Of a DNA stretch of 64,000 nt, positions 48,304-59,000 are shown one piece after another; the stretch's first letter is position 1; each line of letters starts with the position of its first letter. This DNA is from Diplonema japonicum (Eukaryota > Euglenozoa > Diplonemea > Diplonemida > Diplonemidae), in NCBI GenBank assembly GCA_964019335.1, contig OZ025655.1:124001-188000 (forward strand), given 5' to 3'. Under the pieces are notes generated by a model that saw only the letters and a list, made by a program, of their open reading frames with translations, made no database searches and was not told the DNA's origin. Made by a program: the position numbers and the translations under genes.

Positions 48304-50952
48304 TTAGAATCTTGGAACGGGGAAACAGGTGCACCTGCGCCCGTGGGGAAAAGGTTGGACGGGGCCTGTTCTCGTTGGGCACATCGGCTTGTCCACGCAC
48401 TTGGAGTCGTAGTAGTCGCAGTGGTGCTCTGCCATCGCACAGCTTTCCCTGTCCTTCAGAGAGCACTGCTGCCCGGCCGAGTGGATAAAGACAACGAAAT
48501 GGAGGAGCTTCCTGGTGACGGGGATCACGATGGGGGCCGAGCCTGCTTCCACCTGCAGCCTGAAGGTCACAGTCGGGTGGTGTGGAACGTCAGTGGGGGC
48601 CCCCGCGAAGGTGGGGAGATACCTGGGCCCACACCCCGCCGCTTCGAATCCAGCATCCAGCAGTCCCTTCGGGAGGCCTCCGTTCATCCCCGAGCTGCAC
48701 GGGAGGCAGTTGTGTACCGTCACGTAGAAGGTGCACGGGTCTGTGTGGTGCGCGCTATCTTCTCCATGAGGGCACACCAGCTTCACGTACATCCCCTCCT
48801 TCCCAAACGCCCCCATGTGAGCAGTCGACCCCTCCAGCCACTCCGGGATCCGTACCCATTGCTGCCCGCTCACATCGTCTCCGACCCACACCCCAAGGGG
48901 GCTCTCGCCGCCGCCTTCCTTCCCCACCTCCTTCACCACCACAGGATGGGCTCCCCCGACCAGCTCTACAGTGCCCTTGTTCTCCCCCTGCTGCGGGTCG
49001 GTCTCCTCCGGGACGCCATAGATGTTCAGCCCGTTGGAAGTGTCCCCGCTCGCGAAGATGTAGCCCCCCTCCGCAACAAGGGAAAGGAGGAAGCCAGAGT
49101 TGTCCTGCCCAAGAAGGACAAAGGTGTTCGCGGCGGGCTCCTCGACCGCCACCAGGCCCTGGTCCTTGCAGGCGAGGTACAGCTTCGAGTTGTAGAGCTG
49201 GATCGACGTGCAGCGCGACCCGTCCCCTTCCCGCAGGGGGTACGGGAGCTCCACCGTCACCTGCATCCCTGTCGCCGCATCGAACTTCACAAGAGTTCCC
49301 TTGTGGCTGTCCGTCACCCCGTAGATGTGGCCCTTCCAGTAGATCCCTTGGAACACGGTGAAGCTCCCGATGTCAAAGTGGGGGAAGCTGCGCTCCACCT
49401 CGGGGTGCTCGGGGTCCGACACGTCGATCACAATGATGCTGTTCGAGGACATCGTGGCATACACCTTCCCGTTGAACCACACAGAGCTCGTGTGTGTGTC
49501 CATCCCTGGGATCTTCAAGTGCCCCGCCTCAGACAGGCCGTTCTTCCTCAGCACAATAAACCAGGTCACAGCCTCGGGGTGCCTGTCCTTCTCGTGGCAG
49601 GTCAGGTAGATGTGGTCAGGAGACTGCTCAAGGAACCTCCCCCCGCGAGTCTTCGTGCAACCAGTGGGGTACCTGTAGGTGGACCGGAGAACAGGGGCCT
49701 TGGGGTCCCTGCTGATGTCATAGGACTTGATCATGGTTGGGAGGGCTATGTACAGCATCCCCTTCCCATCTGTCAGAAGGCTCTTCCCCTCCAGCTGGTC
49801 CATCGTCCCCACCTCCTTCGGGTCCGTCTTATCCCTCACATTGTGAATGTGAACCATATCCTTGTCCTTCAGGAGGTACGTGTAGTCTCCCTCTTTCGCC
49901 AGATCGTACGCGTTCCCAGGGACAGCGAGGGAGGCCAGCAGCTTGATCTCAGGGATCTCCTCCGGGACGCCATAGATGTTCAGCCCGTTGGAAGTGTCCC
50001 CGCTCGCGAAGATGTAGCCCCCCTCCGCAACAAGGGAAAGGAGGAAGCCAGAGTTGTCCTGCCCAAGAAGGACAATTGTGTCTGGGAGCGGCTCGTCAAC
50101 TACGATGAGGCCCTGGTCCTTGCAGGCAAGGTACAGCTTCGAGTTGTAGAGCTGGATCGACGTGCAGCGCGACTGACCCAGAGGGGAGGGGAGGTCCAGG
50201 GTCTGCCGCAGCCCCGTCGCCGCATCGAACTTTACGAGGGCCCCTCTGTGGCTGTCCGTCACCCCGTAGATGTGGCCCTTCCAGTAGATCCCTTGGAACA
50301 CGGTGAAGCTCCCGATGTCAAAGTGGGGGAAGCTGCGCTTCTCGGTAGGGTGCTCGGGGTCTGACACGTCGATCACAATGATGCTGTTCGAGGACATCGT
50401 GGCATACACCTTCCCGTTGAACCACACGGAGCTCGTGTGTGTGTCCATCCCTGGGATCTTCAAGTGCCCCGCCTCAGACAGGCCGTTCTTCCTCAGCACA
50501 ATAAACCAGGTCACAGCCTCGGGGTGCCTGTCCTTCTCGTGGCAGGTCAGGTAGATGTGGTCGGGAGACTGCTCAAGGAACCTCCCCCCGCGAGTCTTCG
50601 TGCAACCAGTGGGGTACCTGTAGGTGGACCGGAGAACAGGGGCCTTGGGGTCCCTGCTGATGTCGTAGGACCTGATCATGGTTGGGAGGGCTATGTACAG
50701 CATCCCCTTCCCATCTGTCAGAAGACTCTTCCCCTCCAGCTGGTCCATCGTCCTCACCTCCTTCGGGTCCGTCTTATCCCTCACATTGTGAATGTGAACC
50801 ATGTCCTTGTCCTTCAGGAGGTACGTGTAGTCTCCCTCTTTCGCCAGATCGTACGCGTTCCCAGGGACAGCGAGGGAGGCCAGCAGCTTGATCTCATCGT
50901 GCGTAGCGGTTGCACTGAGCGCCGTCGCAAGCAGTAGCACTGCTCTCATCAT
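48304..50952 (-). CDS. Secreted LVIVD-type beta-propeller protein, copy 6
   Basis: Identical 882-aa product; 3' spacer 47631-48303. Confidence 0.8.
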   Translation of the reverse strand: MMRAVLLLATALSATATHDEIKLLASLAVPGNAYDLAKEGDYTYLLKDKDMVHIHNVRDKTDPKEVRTMDQLEGKSLLTDGKGMLYIALPTMIRSYDISRDPKAPVLRSTYRYPTGCTKTRGGRFLEQSPDHIYLTCHEKDRHPEAVTWFIVLRKNGLSEAGHLKIPGMDTHTSSVWFNGKVYATMSSNSIIVIDVSDPEHPTEKRSFPHFDIGSFTVFQGIYWKGHIYGVTDSHRGALVKFDAATGLRQTLDLPSPLGQSRCTSIQLYNSKLYLACKDQGLIVVDEPLPDTIVLLGQDNSGFLLSLVAEGGYIFASGDTSNGLNIYGVPEEIPEIKLLASLAVPGNAYDLAKEGDYTYLLKDKDMVHIHNVRDKTDPKEVGTMDQLEGKSLLTDGKGMLYIALPTMIKSYDISRDPKAPVLRSTYRYPTGCTKTRGGRFLEQSPDHIYLTCHEKDRHPEAVTWFIVLRKNGLSEAGHLKIPGMDTHTSSVWFNGKVYATMSSNSIIVIDVSDPEHPEVERSFPHFDIGSFTVFQGIYWKGHIYGVTDSHKGTLVKFDAATGMQVTVELPYPLREGDGSRCTSIQLYNSKLYLACKDQGLVAVEEPAANTFVLLGQDNSGFLLSLVAEGGYIFASGDTSNGLNIYGVPEETDPQQGENKGTVELVGGAHPVVVKEVGKEGGGESPLGVWVGDDVSGQQWVRIPEWLEGSTAHMGAFGKEGMYVKLVCPHGEDSAHHTDPCTFYVTVHNCLPCSSGMNGGLPKGLLDAGFEAAGCGPRYLPTFAGAPTDVPHHPTVTFRLQVEAGSAPIVIPVTRKLLHFVVFIHSAGQQCSLKDRESCAMAEHHCDYYDSKCVDKPMCPTRTGPVQPFPHGRRCTCFPVPRF

Positions 50953-51673
50953 CTCTTCTTTTTGTTTTGTTTATGTGGTGTGGGTGTAACCTGTGTACGG
51001 GTGTGATATTTATGTGTTTGCTATACGAAAAAAAAGGAAATAATTAAAAAAAAGAAAATAAGTCTTCTGCTCCGCCTCCCTCTTTTTCTGTGTCGCTCTA
51101 TTTCCCTCCATCTCTCTCTCTCTCTCTGTCCATTCTAATGCTCGAAAACGCGCACCAGTTTGGAACCAAAAAGAAAGAAGAAGAATGAGAAAAGAAAAAC
51201 ACAAAAAAGAAGGTAGCAAAAGAGTTCGCTAGGGAAAAGGGAGACGAATATGAATAGCGTTGTGCCCGGGTTGTGATTTTGCTCACTCCCCTCGTTAGTA
51301 GAAAAGAGCTTACCGGTTGGTAACACCAGTAATTATTAAAGGCTGCTTTTGCAAAGACGAGCCAAAAAGAACAAAAGAAAAATATAAATATCCCAAAAAT
51401 CGTTTGTTCCCATTCGCACTGTCACTCCACCGTAGAGGGTGCACAATGCTTACGTGAATAAACCATTTTAGCTCGAATCTTTCTCTCTCTCTTCTTTGTG
51501 CGATGCACAAGAAGGAAAGAAGGAAAGAACAAAAATGAAAGAGATTCTCTTCTCAATAGAAGAGACCAAAGAAAGATGAAGGGAGGATATGAAAAGTGTG
51601 GAAACCGAAGGTGTAGGAACCTTCTAGAGGAAAGCTTGCTTATTATGATAGATTTTACCTTTTCTTCTTTAGA

Positions 51674-54322
51674 TTAGAATCTTGGAACGGGGAAACAGGT
51701 GCACCTGCGCCCGTGGGGAAAAGGTTGGACGGGGCCTGTTCTCGTTGGGCACATCGGCTTGTCCACGCACTTGGAGTCGTAGTAGTCGCAGTGGTGCTCT
51801 GCCATCGCACAGCTTTCCCTGTCCTTCAGAGAGCACTGCTGCCCGGCCGAGTGGATAAAGACAACGAAATGGAGGAGCTTCCTGGTGACGGGGATCACGA
51901 TGGGGGCCGAGCCTGCTTCCACCTGCAGCCTGAAGGTCACAGTCGGGTGGTGTGGAACGTCAGTGGGGGCCCCCGCGAAGGTGGGGAGATACCTGGGCCC
52001 ACACCCCGCCGCTTCGAATCCAGCATCCAGCAGTCCCTTCGGGAGGCCTCCGTTCATCCCCGAGCTGCACGGGAGGCAGTTGTGTACCGTCACGTAGAAG
52101 GTGCACGGGTCTGTGTGGTGCGCGCTATCTTCTCCATGAGGGCACACCAGCTTCACGTACATCCCCTCCTTCCCAAACGCCCCCATGTGAGCAGTCGACC
52201 CCTCCAGCCACTCCGGGATCCGTACCCATTGCTGCCCGCTCACATCGTCTCCGACCCACACCCCAAGGGGGCTCTCGCCGCCGCCTTCCTTCCCCACCTC
52301 CTTCACCACCACAGGATGGGCTCCCCCGACCAGCTCTACAGTGCCCTTGTTCTCCCCCTGCTGCGGGTCGGTCTCCTCCGGGACGCCATAGATGTTCAGC
52401 CCGTTGGAAGTGTCCCCGCTCGCGAAGATGTAGCCCCCCTCCGCAACAAGGGAAAGGAGGAAGCCAGAGTTGTCCTGCCCAAGAAGGACAAAGGTGTTCG
52501 CGGCGGGCTCCTCGACCGCCACCAGGCCCTGGTCCTTGCAGGCGAGGTACAGCTTCGAGTTGTAGAGCTGGATCGACGTGCAGCGCGACCCGTCCCCTTC
52601 CCGCAGGGGGTACGGGAGCTCCACCGTCACCTGCATCCCTGTCGCCGCATCGAACTTCACAAGAGTTCCCTTGTGGCTGTCCGTCACCCCGTAGATGTGG
52701 CCCTTCCAGTAGATCCCTTGGAACACGGTGAAGCTCCCGATGTCAAAGTGGGGGAAGCTGCGCTCCACCTCGGGGTGCTCGGGGTCCGACACGTCGATCA
52801 CAATGATGCTGTTCGAGGACATCGTGGCATACACCTTCCCGTTGAACCACACAGAGCTCGTGTGTGTGTCCATCCCTGGGATCTTCAAGTGCCCCGCCTC
52901 AGACAGGCCGTTCTTCCTCAGCACAATAAACCAGGTCACAGCCTCGGGGTGCCTGTCCTTCTCGTGGCAGGTCAGGTAGATGTGGTCAGGAGACTGCTCA
53001 AGGAACCTCCCCCCGCGAGTCTTCGTGCAACCAGTGGGGTACCTGTAGGTGGACCGGAGAACAGGGGCCTTGGGGTCCCTGCTGATGTCATAGGACTTGA
53101 TCATGGTTGGGAGGGCTATGTACAGCATCCCCTTCCCATCTGTCAGAAGGCTCTTCCCCTCCAGCTGGTCCATCGTCCCCACCTCCTTCGGGTCCGTCTT
53201 ATCCCTCACATTGTGAATGTGAACCATATCCTTGTCCTTCAGGAGGTACGTGTAGTCTCCCTCTTTCGCCAGATCGTACGCGTTCCCAGGGACAGCGAGG
53301 GAGGCCAGCAGCTTGATCTCAGGGATCTCCTCCGGGACGCCATAGATGTTCAGCCCGTTGGAAGTGTCCCCGCTCGCGAAGATGTAGCCCCCCTCCGCAA
53401 CAAGGGAAAGGAGGAAGCCAGAGTTGTCCTGCCCAAGAAGGACAATTGTGTCTGGGAGCGGCTCGTCAACTACGATGAGGCCCTGGTCCTTGCAGGCAAG
53501 GTACAGCTTCGAGTTGTAGAGCTGGATCGACGTGCAGCGCGACTGACCCAGAGGGGAGGGGAGGTCCAGGGTCTGCCGCAGCCCCGTCGCCGCATCGAAC
53601 TTTACGAGGGCCCCTCTGTGGCTGTCCGTCACCCCGTAGATGTGGCCCTTCCAGTAGATCCCTTGGAACACGGTGAAGCTCCCGATGTCAAAGTGGGGGA
53701 AGCTGCGCTTCTCGGTAGGGTGCTCGGGGTCTGACACGTCGATCACAATGATGCTGTTCGAGGACATCGTGGCATACACCTTCCCGTTGAACCACACGGA
53801 GCTCGTGTGTGTGTCCATCCCTGGGATCTTCAAGTGCCCCGCCTCAGACAGGCCGTTCTTCCTCAGCACAATAAACCAGGTCACAGCCTCGGGGTGCCTG
53901 TCCTTCTCGTGGCAGGTCAGGTAGATGTGGTCGGGAGACTGCTCAAGGAACCTCCCCCCGCGAGTCTTCGTGCAACCAGTGGGGTACCTGTAGGTGGACC
54001 GGAGAACAGGGGCCTTGGGGTCCCTGCTGATGTCGTAGGACCTGATCATGGTTGGGAGGGCTATGTACAGCATCCCCTTCCCATCTGTCAGAAGACTCTT
54101 CCCCTCCAGCTGGTCCATCGTCCTCACCTCCTTCGGGTCCGTCTTATCCCTCACATTGTGAATGTGAACCATGTCCTTGTCCTTCAGGAGGTACGTGTAG
54201 TCTCCCTCTTTCGCCAGATCGTACGCGTTCCCAGGGACAGCGAGGGAGGCCAGCAGCTTGATCTCATCGTGCGTAGCGGTTGCACTGAGCGCCGTCGCAA
54301 GCAGTAGCACTGCTCTCATCAT
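51674..54322 (-). CDS. Secreted LVIVD-type beta-propeller protein, copy 7
   Basis: First copy in transcription order and identical in product. Only this copy has different DNA upstream of its last shared bases: the minus strand reads GGTTTTTCTTTCGCTC before the CACCCGTACACAG acceptor, whereas the others have the spacer's T-rich tract. It may therefore keep the ancestral 5' signal from before the array expanded. Confidence 0.8.
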   Translation of the reverse strand: MMRAVLLLATALSATATHDEIKLLASLAVPGNAYDLAKEGDYTYLLKDKDMVHIHNVRDKTDPKEVRTMDQLEGKSLLTDGKGMLYIALPTMIRSYDISRDPKAPVLRSTYRYPTGCTKTRGGRFLEQSPDHIYLTCHEKDRHPEAVTWFIVLRKNGLSEAGHLKIPGMDTHTSSVWFNGKVYATMSSNSIIVIDVSDPEHPTEKRSFPHFDIGSFTVFQGIYWKGHIYGVTDSHRGALVKFDAATGLRQTLDLPSPLGQSRCTSIQLYNSKLYLACKDQGLIVVDEPLPDTIVLLGQDNSGFLLSLVAEGGYIFASGDTSNGLNIYGVPEEIPEIKLLASLAVPGNAYDLAKEGDYTYLLKDKDMVHIHNVRDKTDPKEVGTMDQLEGKSLLTDGKGMLYIALPTMIKSYDISRDPKAPVLRSTYRYPTGCTKTRGGRFLEQSPDHIYLTCHEKDRHPEAVTWFIVLRKNGLSEAGHLKIPGMDTHTSSVWFNGKVYATMSSNSIIVIDVSDPEHPEVERSFPHFDIGSFTVFQGIYWKGHIYGVTDSHKGTLVKFDAATGMQVTVELPYPLREGDGSRCTSIQLYNSKLYLACKDQGLVAVEEPAANTFVLLGQDNSGFLLSLVAEGGYIFASGDTSNGLNIYGVPEETDPQQGENKGTVELVGGAHPVVVKEVGKEGGGESPLGVWVGDDVSGQQWVRIPEWLEGSTAHMGAFGKEGMYVKLVCPHGEDSAHHTDPCTFYVTVHNCLPCSSGMNGGLPKGLLDAGFEAAGCGPRYLPTFAGAPTDVPHHPTVTFRLQVEAGSAPIVIPVTRKLLHFVVFIHSAGQQCSLKDRESCAMAEHHCDYYDSKCVDKPMCPTRTGPVQPFPHGRRCTCFPVPRF

Positions 54323-54434
54323 CTCTTCTTTTTGTTTTGTTTATGTGGTGTGGGTGTAACCTGTGTACGGGTGTGAGCGAAAGAAAAACCAAGTCGAATG
54401 GTACAACAAATCTATAATAAATGTATGTTTGTAT

Positions 54435-55142
54435 CTATTGCCCACTAGACCCGAGGGTGACGGTGACCCATTCGGGAGGGATGCCCAAGGAATGCGCGAT
54501 GTCATGCACGGCTGCCTGGTGCAGCTTTCGACGTGCAACCTCTGTGGTGCTCTGCAGGGTAGTATAGCTGGTGTTTGCAAGGGTCATCTTGCCCGTAAGT
54601 GTTGCGGTGGTGACGTCAGCATGAGATGACACCTCTGCAGGGTGCAAGGGGTGGAAGGGATACCACAGGGTGGGGTCCTGCTTCATGGAGCGCTGATAGT
54701 TACGCTGGACAGATAAAGGAACAAGGTAAGTCCCAGAAGAGGAAGTAGTTGAAGAAGAGGTGGGGGAGGCGTGATGGTCGGCAGGGTCTTGTGATAGAAG
54801 TGACAGAGCATCGGGACATCTTTTCCCCTCCGGTACACGTGAAGAATGAGCTGAAGGAAAATAACCTAAGAACTTCTCAACATCTCTCTCGTTGCTCATT
54901 TGTAGCAGCATGTCATGGCTGTCATGCATCCACAGCGCTACCTGCTTAACCGCTACGGAAACCTTTCGCACATCTCTTTCTGTTATCACTTTCTCCCCAA
55001 TTGCTATCGTGTTTCTTTCCTGTTTTATCCTGCACTCCGCCTCCCCGTCGTCATACAACTCCTGCACCCTCAACGACAGGGTGTGCTTCTTCACCTTGTC
55101 CGCGACCTCATGCGTTAGAAAGCTAGTCTCCCTTTGCGACAT
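54435..55142 (-). CDS. Unknown 235-aa protein upstream of the array
   Basis: No recognised family. The ATG at 55142 (MSQRETSF) follows a T-rich stretch and TTGAG. The N-terminal ~110 residues are helical and charged ('VADKVKKHTLSLRVQELYDD'), the middle is a Ser/Thr-rich linker, and the last ~60 residues look folded again and end '...EWVTVTLGSSGQ'. No signal peptide or membrane segment. The stop lies within about 60 bp of the array edge, so the 3' UTR must be very short. Codon composition resembles the neighbouring genes, which supports a real gene. Function unknown. Confidence 0.55.
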   Translation of the reverse strand: MSQRETSFLTHEVADKVKKHTLSLRVQELYDDGEAECRIKQERNTIAIGEKVITERDVRKVSVAVKQVALWMHDSHDMLLQMSNERDVEKFLGYFPSAHSSRVPEGKRCPDALSLLSQDPADHHASPTSSSTTSSSGTYLVPLSVQRNYQRSMKQDPTLWYPFHPLHPAEVSSHADVTTATLTGKMTLANTSYTTLQSTTEVARRKLHQAAVHDIAHSLGIPPEWVTVTLGSSGQ

Positions 55143-55229
55143 AAAACTCAAGTAAAAAAATACCCCTCCACCACCCTCCCACCTTAATATTTTTACTTTA
55201 ATTCTTCACACTTCAGCACATCAAGAAAT

Positions 55230-55910
55230 TTACTTTAAAAAAAGGAACATATTAGTGAAGTGGGAAGCTATCCATTTCGTCCACTTTTTCTTCTTTTCTT
55301 TCCCCCCTTTCAAGACTGTTGTAAAGACTCGAAAAAAAGGGGTGGGGACTGTTTTCTCTCCACATTTTGGACGAGAAATGCCCCTTGAGGTAGGAACATC
55401 AACGATGCTGCTTAGCTTGCGATTGATGCCTGAGATCAGGGTCAGCAGCATTTGCTCAAACCCTACTAAAAAGAACTCCGCTTGTACGTACCGTGCTGGG
55501 CTTGAAAAAAACACGTTGCCAATGTTCCATTTTTGCTCGGAGAGGTAGAAAACCCGAGAAGCTTATGACCCGCAACACCCTGCGTCAAAGACCCGTTCTT
55601 AAAGAAAAAAAAGTGGGATAACAGTACCATTTTCACTGCTTCCCAGTACGCGACCACTGGAGCAGGATGAGGCACAGAAATTATAAGAACAACATCTCGG
55701 TGAGTGCACTGCGAAAAGAAAATCGGTTTATCCATCATGATCGACTTCCCCGTACGTAAAGAAAGGTAACGAGAGTTAAAGTAACGGCCTTACCCTTCCG
55801 GTCACCTGAGTCACAGCTGCCTTGATGGCCGCTTTCAAGACGGTCAGTTTTCCGGGTGCAGGGCCTTTGCTTTTGTGCTGGCTGCTGCTGAACTGGGCAA
55901 TTCATAAATC
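55230..55910 (-). CDS. Unresolved exons of a possible small gene
   Basis: Three minus-strand pieces look coding. One at about 55793-55891 (G-K-L-T-V-L-K-A-A-I-K-A-A-V) is flanked by CCCAG and AGG|GTAAGG. A second at about 55651-55711 (V-L-I-I-S-V-P-H-P-A-P-V-V-A) is preceded by TTTTCTTTTCGCAG. A third at about 55230-55490 (V-G-F-E-Q-M-L-L-T-L-I-S-G) ends in a stop at 55230. Pieces one and two join in frame; the join to piece three is uncertain and I find no start codon. A dispersed repeat lies between two and three. Could equally be a decayed gene. Confidence 0.3.
55483..55600. repeat. Dispersed repeat, copy B
   Basis: Longer relative of 28397-28492, with an extra ~30 bases between the two conserved blocks. 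On the minus strand both copies read K-N-[EG]-S-L-T and later G-T-L-A-T-C-F in the same frame, which hints at a shared coding origin. Confidence 0.6.
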
Positions 55911-56040
55911 ATAAAAAAAAGGGGGGTGGGATACAAATTACAGAAGAACAGAACGAAAGGGGGAAAGAAAAATAAAAAAATAACTGGAGGGTGCAAAAAT
56001 AAAATAAAAATAAAAAAAAAGTACATACTACCCCGTTGTT

Positions 56041-59000
56041 TCAGGGATGGGAATGTTGTAAGTCATGAAAAGAAACCCTTGTTTGACCAGGGTTCCGTGC
56101 CTCCCATTGGTGAAGGTGGTTGAGGTAGGAACGGTAAAGGCGTTTAAGAGACGTAGCCATTTGCAAGGCACGGTGCGCACGCCAGTTACGCTGTATGATG
56201 AGGGCGACGGAGTGTAAAGCTGTGTCATCTGTGTCAGGAAGCAGTGTCGCACATACACCAGGCACACCGTACAGAACTGCACATACTAAGAACTTCCCTT
56301 CCGGCCTCCCTATACCCGACCCCCGCATCTCTAGCACAGACTGCCTCCATATGACAACACTGTTCCGAGACAAGGTGGCACCGTCGACTGGGTCCACAGA
56401 AAGCTCCATCACATCGCCATATACAGACGGCTGTGCCATCCCCACAGCACGCATCGTGTTCTGCTTCTTCAAGCACCCGTCACGATGTCTGTACAGCAGG
56501 CCCAGCCTTGACCCTGGCTCGCCATATGGGATGACACCCACCAGTGTCTCAACGGGGCTCGCCTTGTTGTTCGTCATCTCTAATTTCCATCTCAGTTTGA
56601 AGCTGCCGGACAGCTGCTGCTGCGACACAACAATCGCATCCCTGTAAGAAGTCTTCCACAGCATTGTTCCCTCCTCTGACATGTCTGCGTGCACTGGCAG
56701 CGAGCTTGCATCCCACCGTAGGCACCCCCCTGGTGTTCTCGGACCGCACGACGCGCTGAGCCATGACGGGGGAACAATCCCACGGGACCGAACAGCGTTC
56801 GCATCCAACCGGGCAGGACGACTAGGAGTCGTGCTAGGCCTTTCTGCCTGCGGTTGACGCGGCATCAAACTCTTGTTTGTAGGGGTGTTGGCACCCTCTG
56901 TCGCGTTCAGCCTGTTCCTTCTGAAGGAGCCACCACTGGGGGACGTCGGCTCGTCCACGACAACAGGGGGACCTATCACCCGACGTATCCTGCAGAGGTA
57001 CTCTTTTAAGCTCAGGTTTCCATCTTGTAGCCCTGTCCACATTTTCGTTTCCCACTCCTCGCTGTACACTGTGTCGCTGGGCTGCTCGTGGCACAATCCC
57101 AGCAGGAATGATCTACTGGACGACACGTTGTCATCTTCCCAATTGACCCGCTTTGTCCGCTGCGTGCTGTACTGCTCACGCCTTGTAGCGGCCAGCCTAC
57201 GTACTAAAACTCCTCTCCAGCATTTCTGCAGGACAGTAACTGCCTCAAGCAATGGAGCCCGCTGCATATAAAGCCCTGTTACCGTTGGCCGCACACCGCT
57301 GGTGTAGTAGTTCATCTCATTCTTCACTAGATGCTTGATGTACGTCGCGTACTCTTCCTTTCGCCGAGTTGTTCGCTTCCGTACACCACATGCCCTCCAT
57401 GTGCGCTGGATCACTGTTGCACACATCCTGAGGTCTGGCGTCGTCCTCTTGATGTACTCCGCATACTGCTCCTTGCGCCTTGCCACTAGAAGTATTGCAC
57501 TGTGCATCCTCCACTGGCACTGGATGACAAGCGATGCCCTGTCCCTCATGTCCCGCTCCGTGATGTATAACCTGTAGAGAAGCAGCCGTTTGCTGACAAG
57601 GTGCCTAGCGAAGCAAGCACGCAGCCAGGACTGCAAACGGAGCACCACGCTGTCTGGCCGCTCTCGCAGCACGCGGAGTTCCTTGTTGTCGAGATACTGC
57701 TTTTTCCTTCCCTGCACCACGATGTACACAAGCTTCCTCCTCATGCATGCCTGGATGCGCGTCGCTGCGTTGTCTCTCAAGGCGCCCTCGTGCTGGATGC
57801 GCTCGCAAGTCTGGTAGTCGTATTGCTGCTTTCTCACACCATAACAGGTACGAGCAATGTGCCCCCGCAGCTGTTTTTGTATCGCAACAGCAGCATCATG
57901 GCTAACCCTACCCTCTCTCAGCAGCCTCGCATCCCGTCTGTCTTCCATTGCCTTCATCTTCCTGGAGTGCAGTCTCCTCGCTAGGTGCCCCCTGATCGAG
58001 CGCTGTATCATAATAGCAGCATTGTTCTCATTCATTGGCATCTCGCATGCGACCCTATTCTTCATCTCCGCCAGGTAAATCTGCTTGGCGTTATGGTACC
58101 GAGCAACAGCAGCGTACCTTCTGTACTCCTTCTGGATTACGAGAACGGCGGTAAGTCTGCTGGTTATGTGTGCAGCCTCATCTCCAGCGCCCGCTGCTCT
58201 GTAGTTTCTGTACTCAGAGACACGACGCGTCGCCTTCTTCCTTGCAAGGCGCCCCCGCACCATGGCCTGTATCATGGTCGCAGCATTGCTGGGATCCCTG
58301 TGCAAGGTGCGTATGTAGCTCTTGTACTGCACAGTCCTCCTTCGGAACAGGCACCTTGCAAGGTGCATTCTCATCGTCTTCTGGATGACAGCAGCAGCGC
58401 CTTCCCTTCGTTCTATTACAAGTCTTTCCTGCAAGTGCGCTGCAGACAGCGTGTGGCAGTACATGACACGCAGCTGCGACATTGCTTTGACAGCAACGTA
58501 CATACGCCACATGGACTGGATCTTGCGTGCGGCCTCCCTTCCAGACATCCTCTTGTGGCACGGCATCTGCGCGGGGCGCTGTTTGGTGAGCTGCATCAGC
58601 TGTCTCTGGAGGCTTGTCCGTTCCCATTCACTTCTCTGCTTCTTGTACATGAGGTAGTCGCGTTTCCGTTGTGCGGCGAGCCACCTGGCGGCGCAGAGGC
58701 GCCACGTTGCCTGGATGGTGATAGCTGCGGTGATACGCTGCTTGATGTCGGCGGGTGTGCGGTTCTTGTGCCGTGCGGAAGGGTGATGGAGATTGGAGAC
58801 AGGCGGGGCGGGGGAGAGGGGCGAGGTGGGCAGCTTGGGTAGAGTGGGGGACAGGGGGAAAGAGGGCGATCTTGACACAGGAACAGGCGGGAAAGGAGAG
58901 TGCCCGGTGTACTTAGATGCGGTAAACAAAAGCTTGTTATCACGTCGTGCGCTCTGCGGCCGTGCACCTGCGATCTTTGACTTCTTATCCAACAAGATAA

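Larger units (their letters stand above)
30781..54370 (-). repeat. Tandem array of seven 3,370-bp units
   Basis: Seven head-to-tail units begin at 30781, 34151, 37521, 40891, 44261, 47631 and 51001, together exactly 23,590 bp. Each unit holds a 2,649-bp gene and a 721-bp spacer split as 673 bp after the gene and 48 bp before it. Coding and spacer sequences look identical in all units, so the array is either young or homogenised. The spacer carries a CT microsatellite, and its minus-strand T-rich tract plus AG should act as the trans-splice signal for the next gene. The left edge joins the CD36 gene at the shared ACCTGTGT; the right edge ends at GTGTGA. An assembly error in copy number is possible. 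Confidence 0.95.
55143..56040. other. Interval between the unknown protein and the IQ protein
   Basis: About 900 bp holding the possible exons described at 55230-55910, one dispersed repeat copy, and T-rich tracts on the minus strand near 55910-56030. Otherwise nothing recognised. Confidence 0.5.

Noticed and set aside
30781-54370. Seven regular repeats as a CRISPR array or transposon array
   Set aside because: Units are 3.4 kb with an intact gene, there are no unique spacers, terminal repeats or transposase, and the context is eukaryotic.
57985-58842. 285-codon plus-strand frame inside the IQ gene
   Set aside because: Antisense shadow of the Arg-rich IQ repeats.
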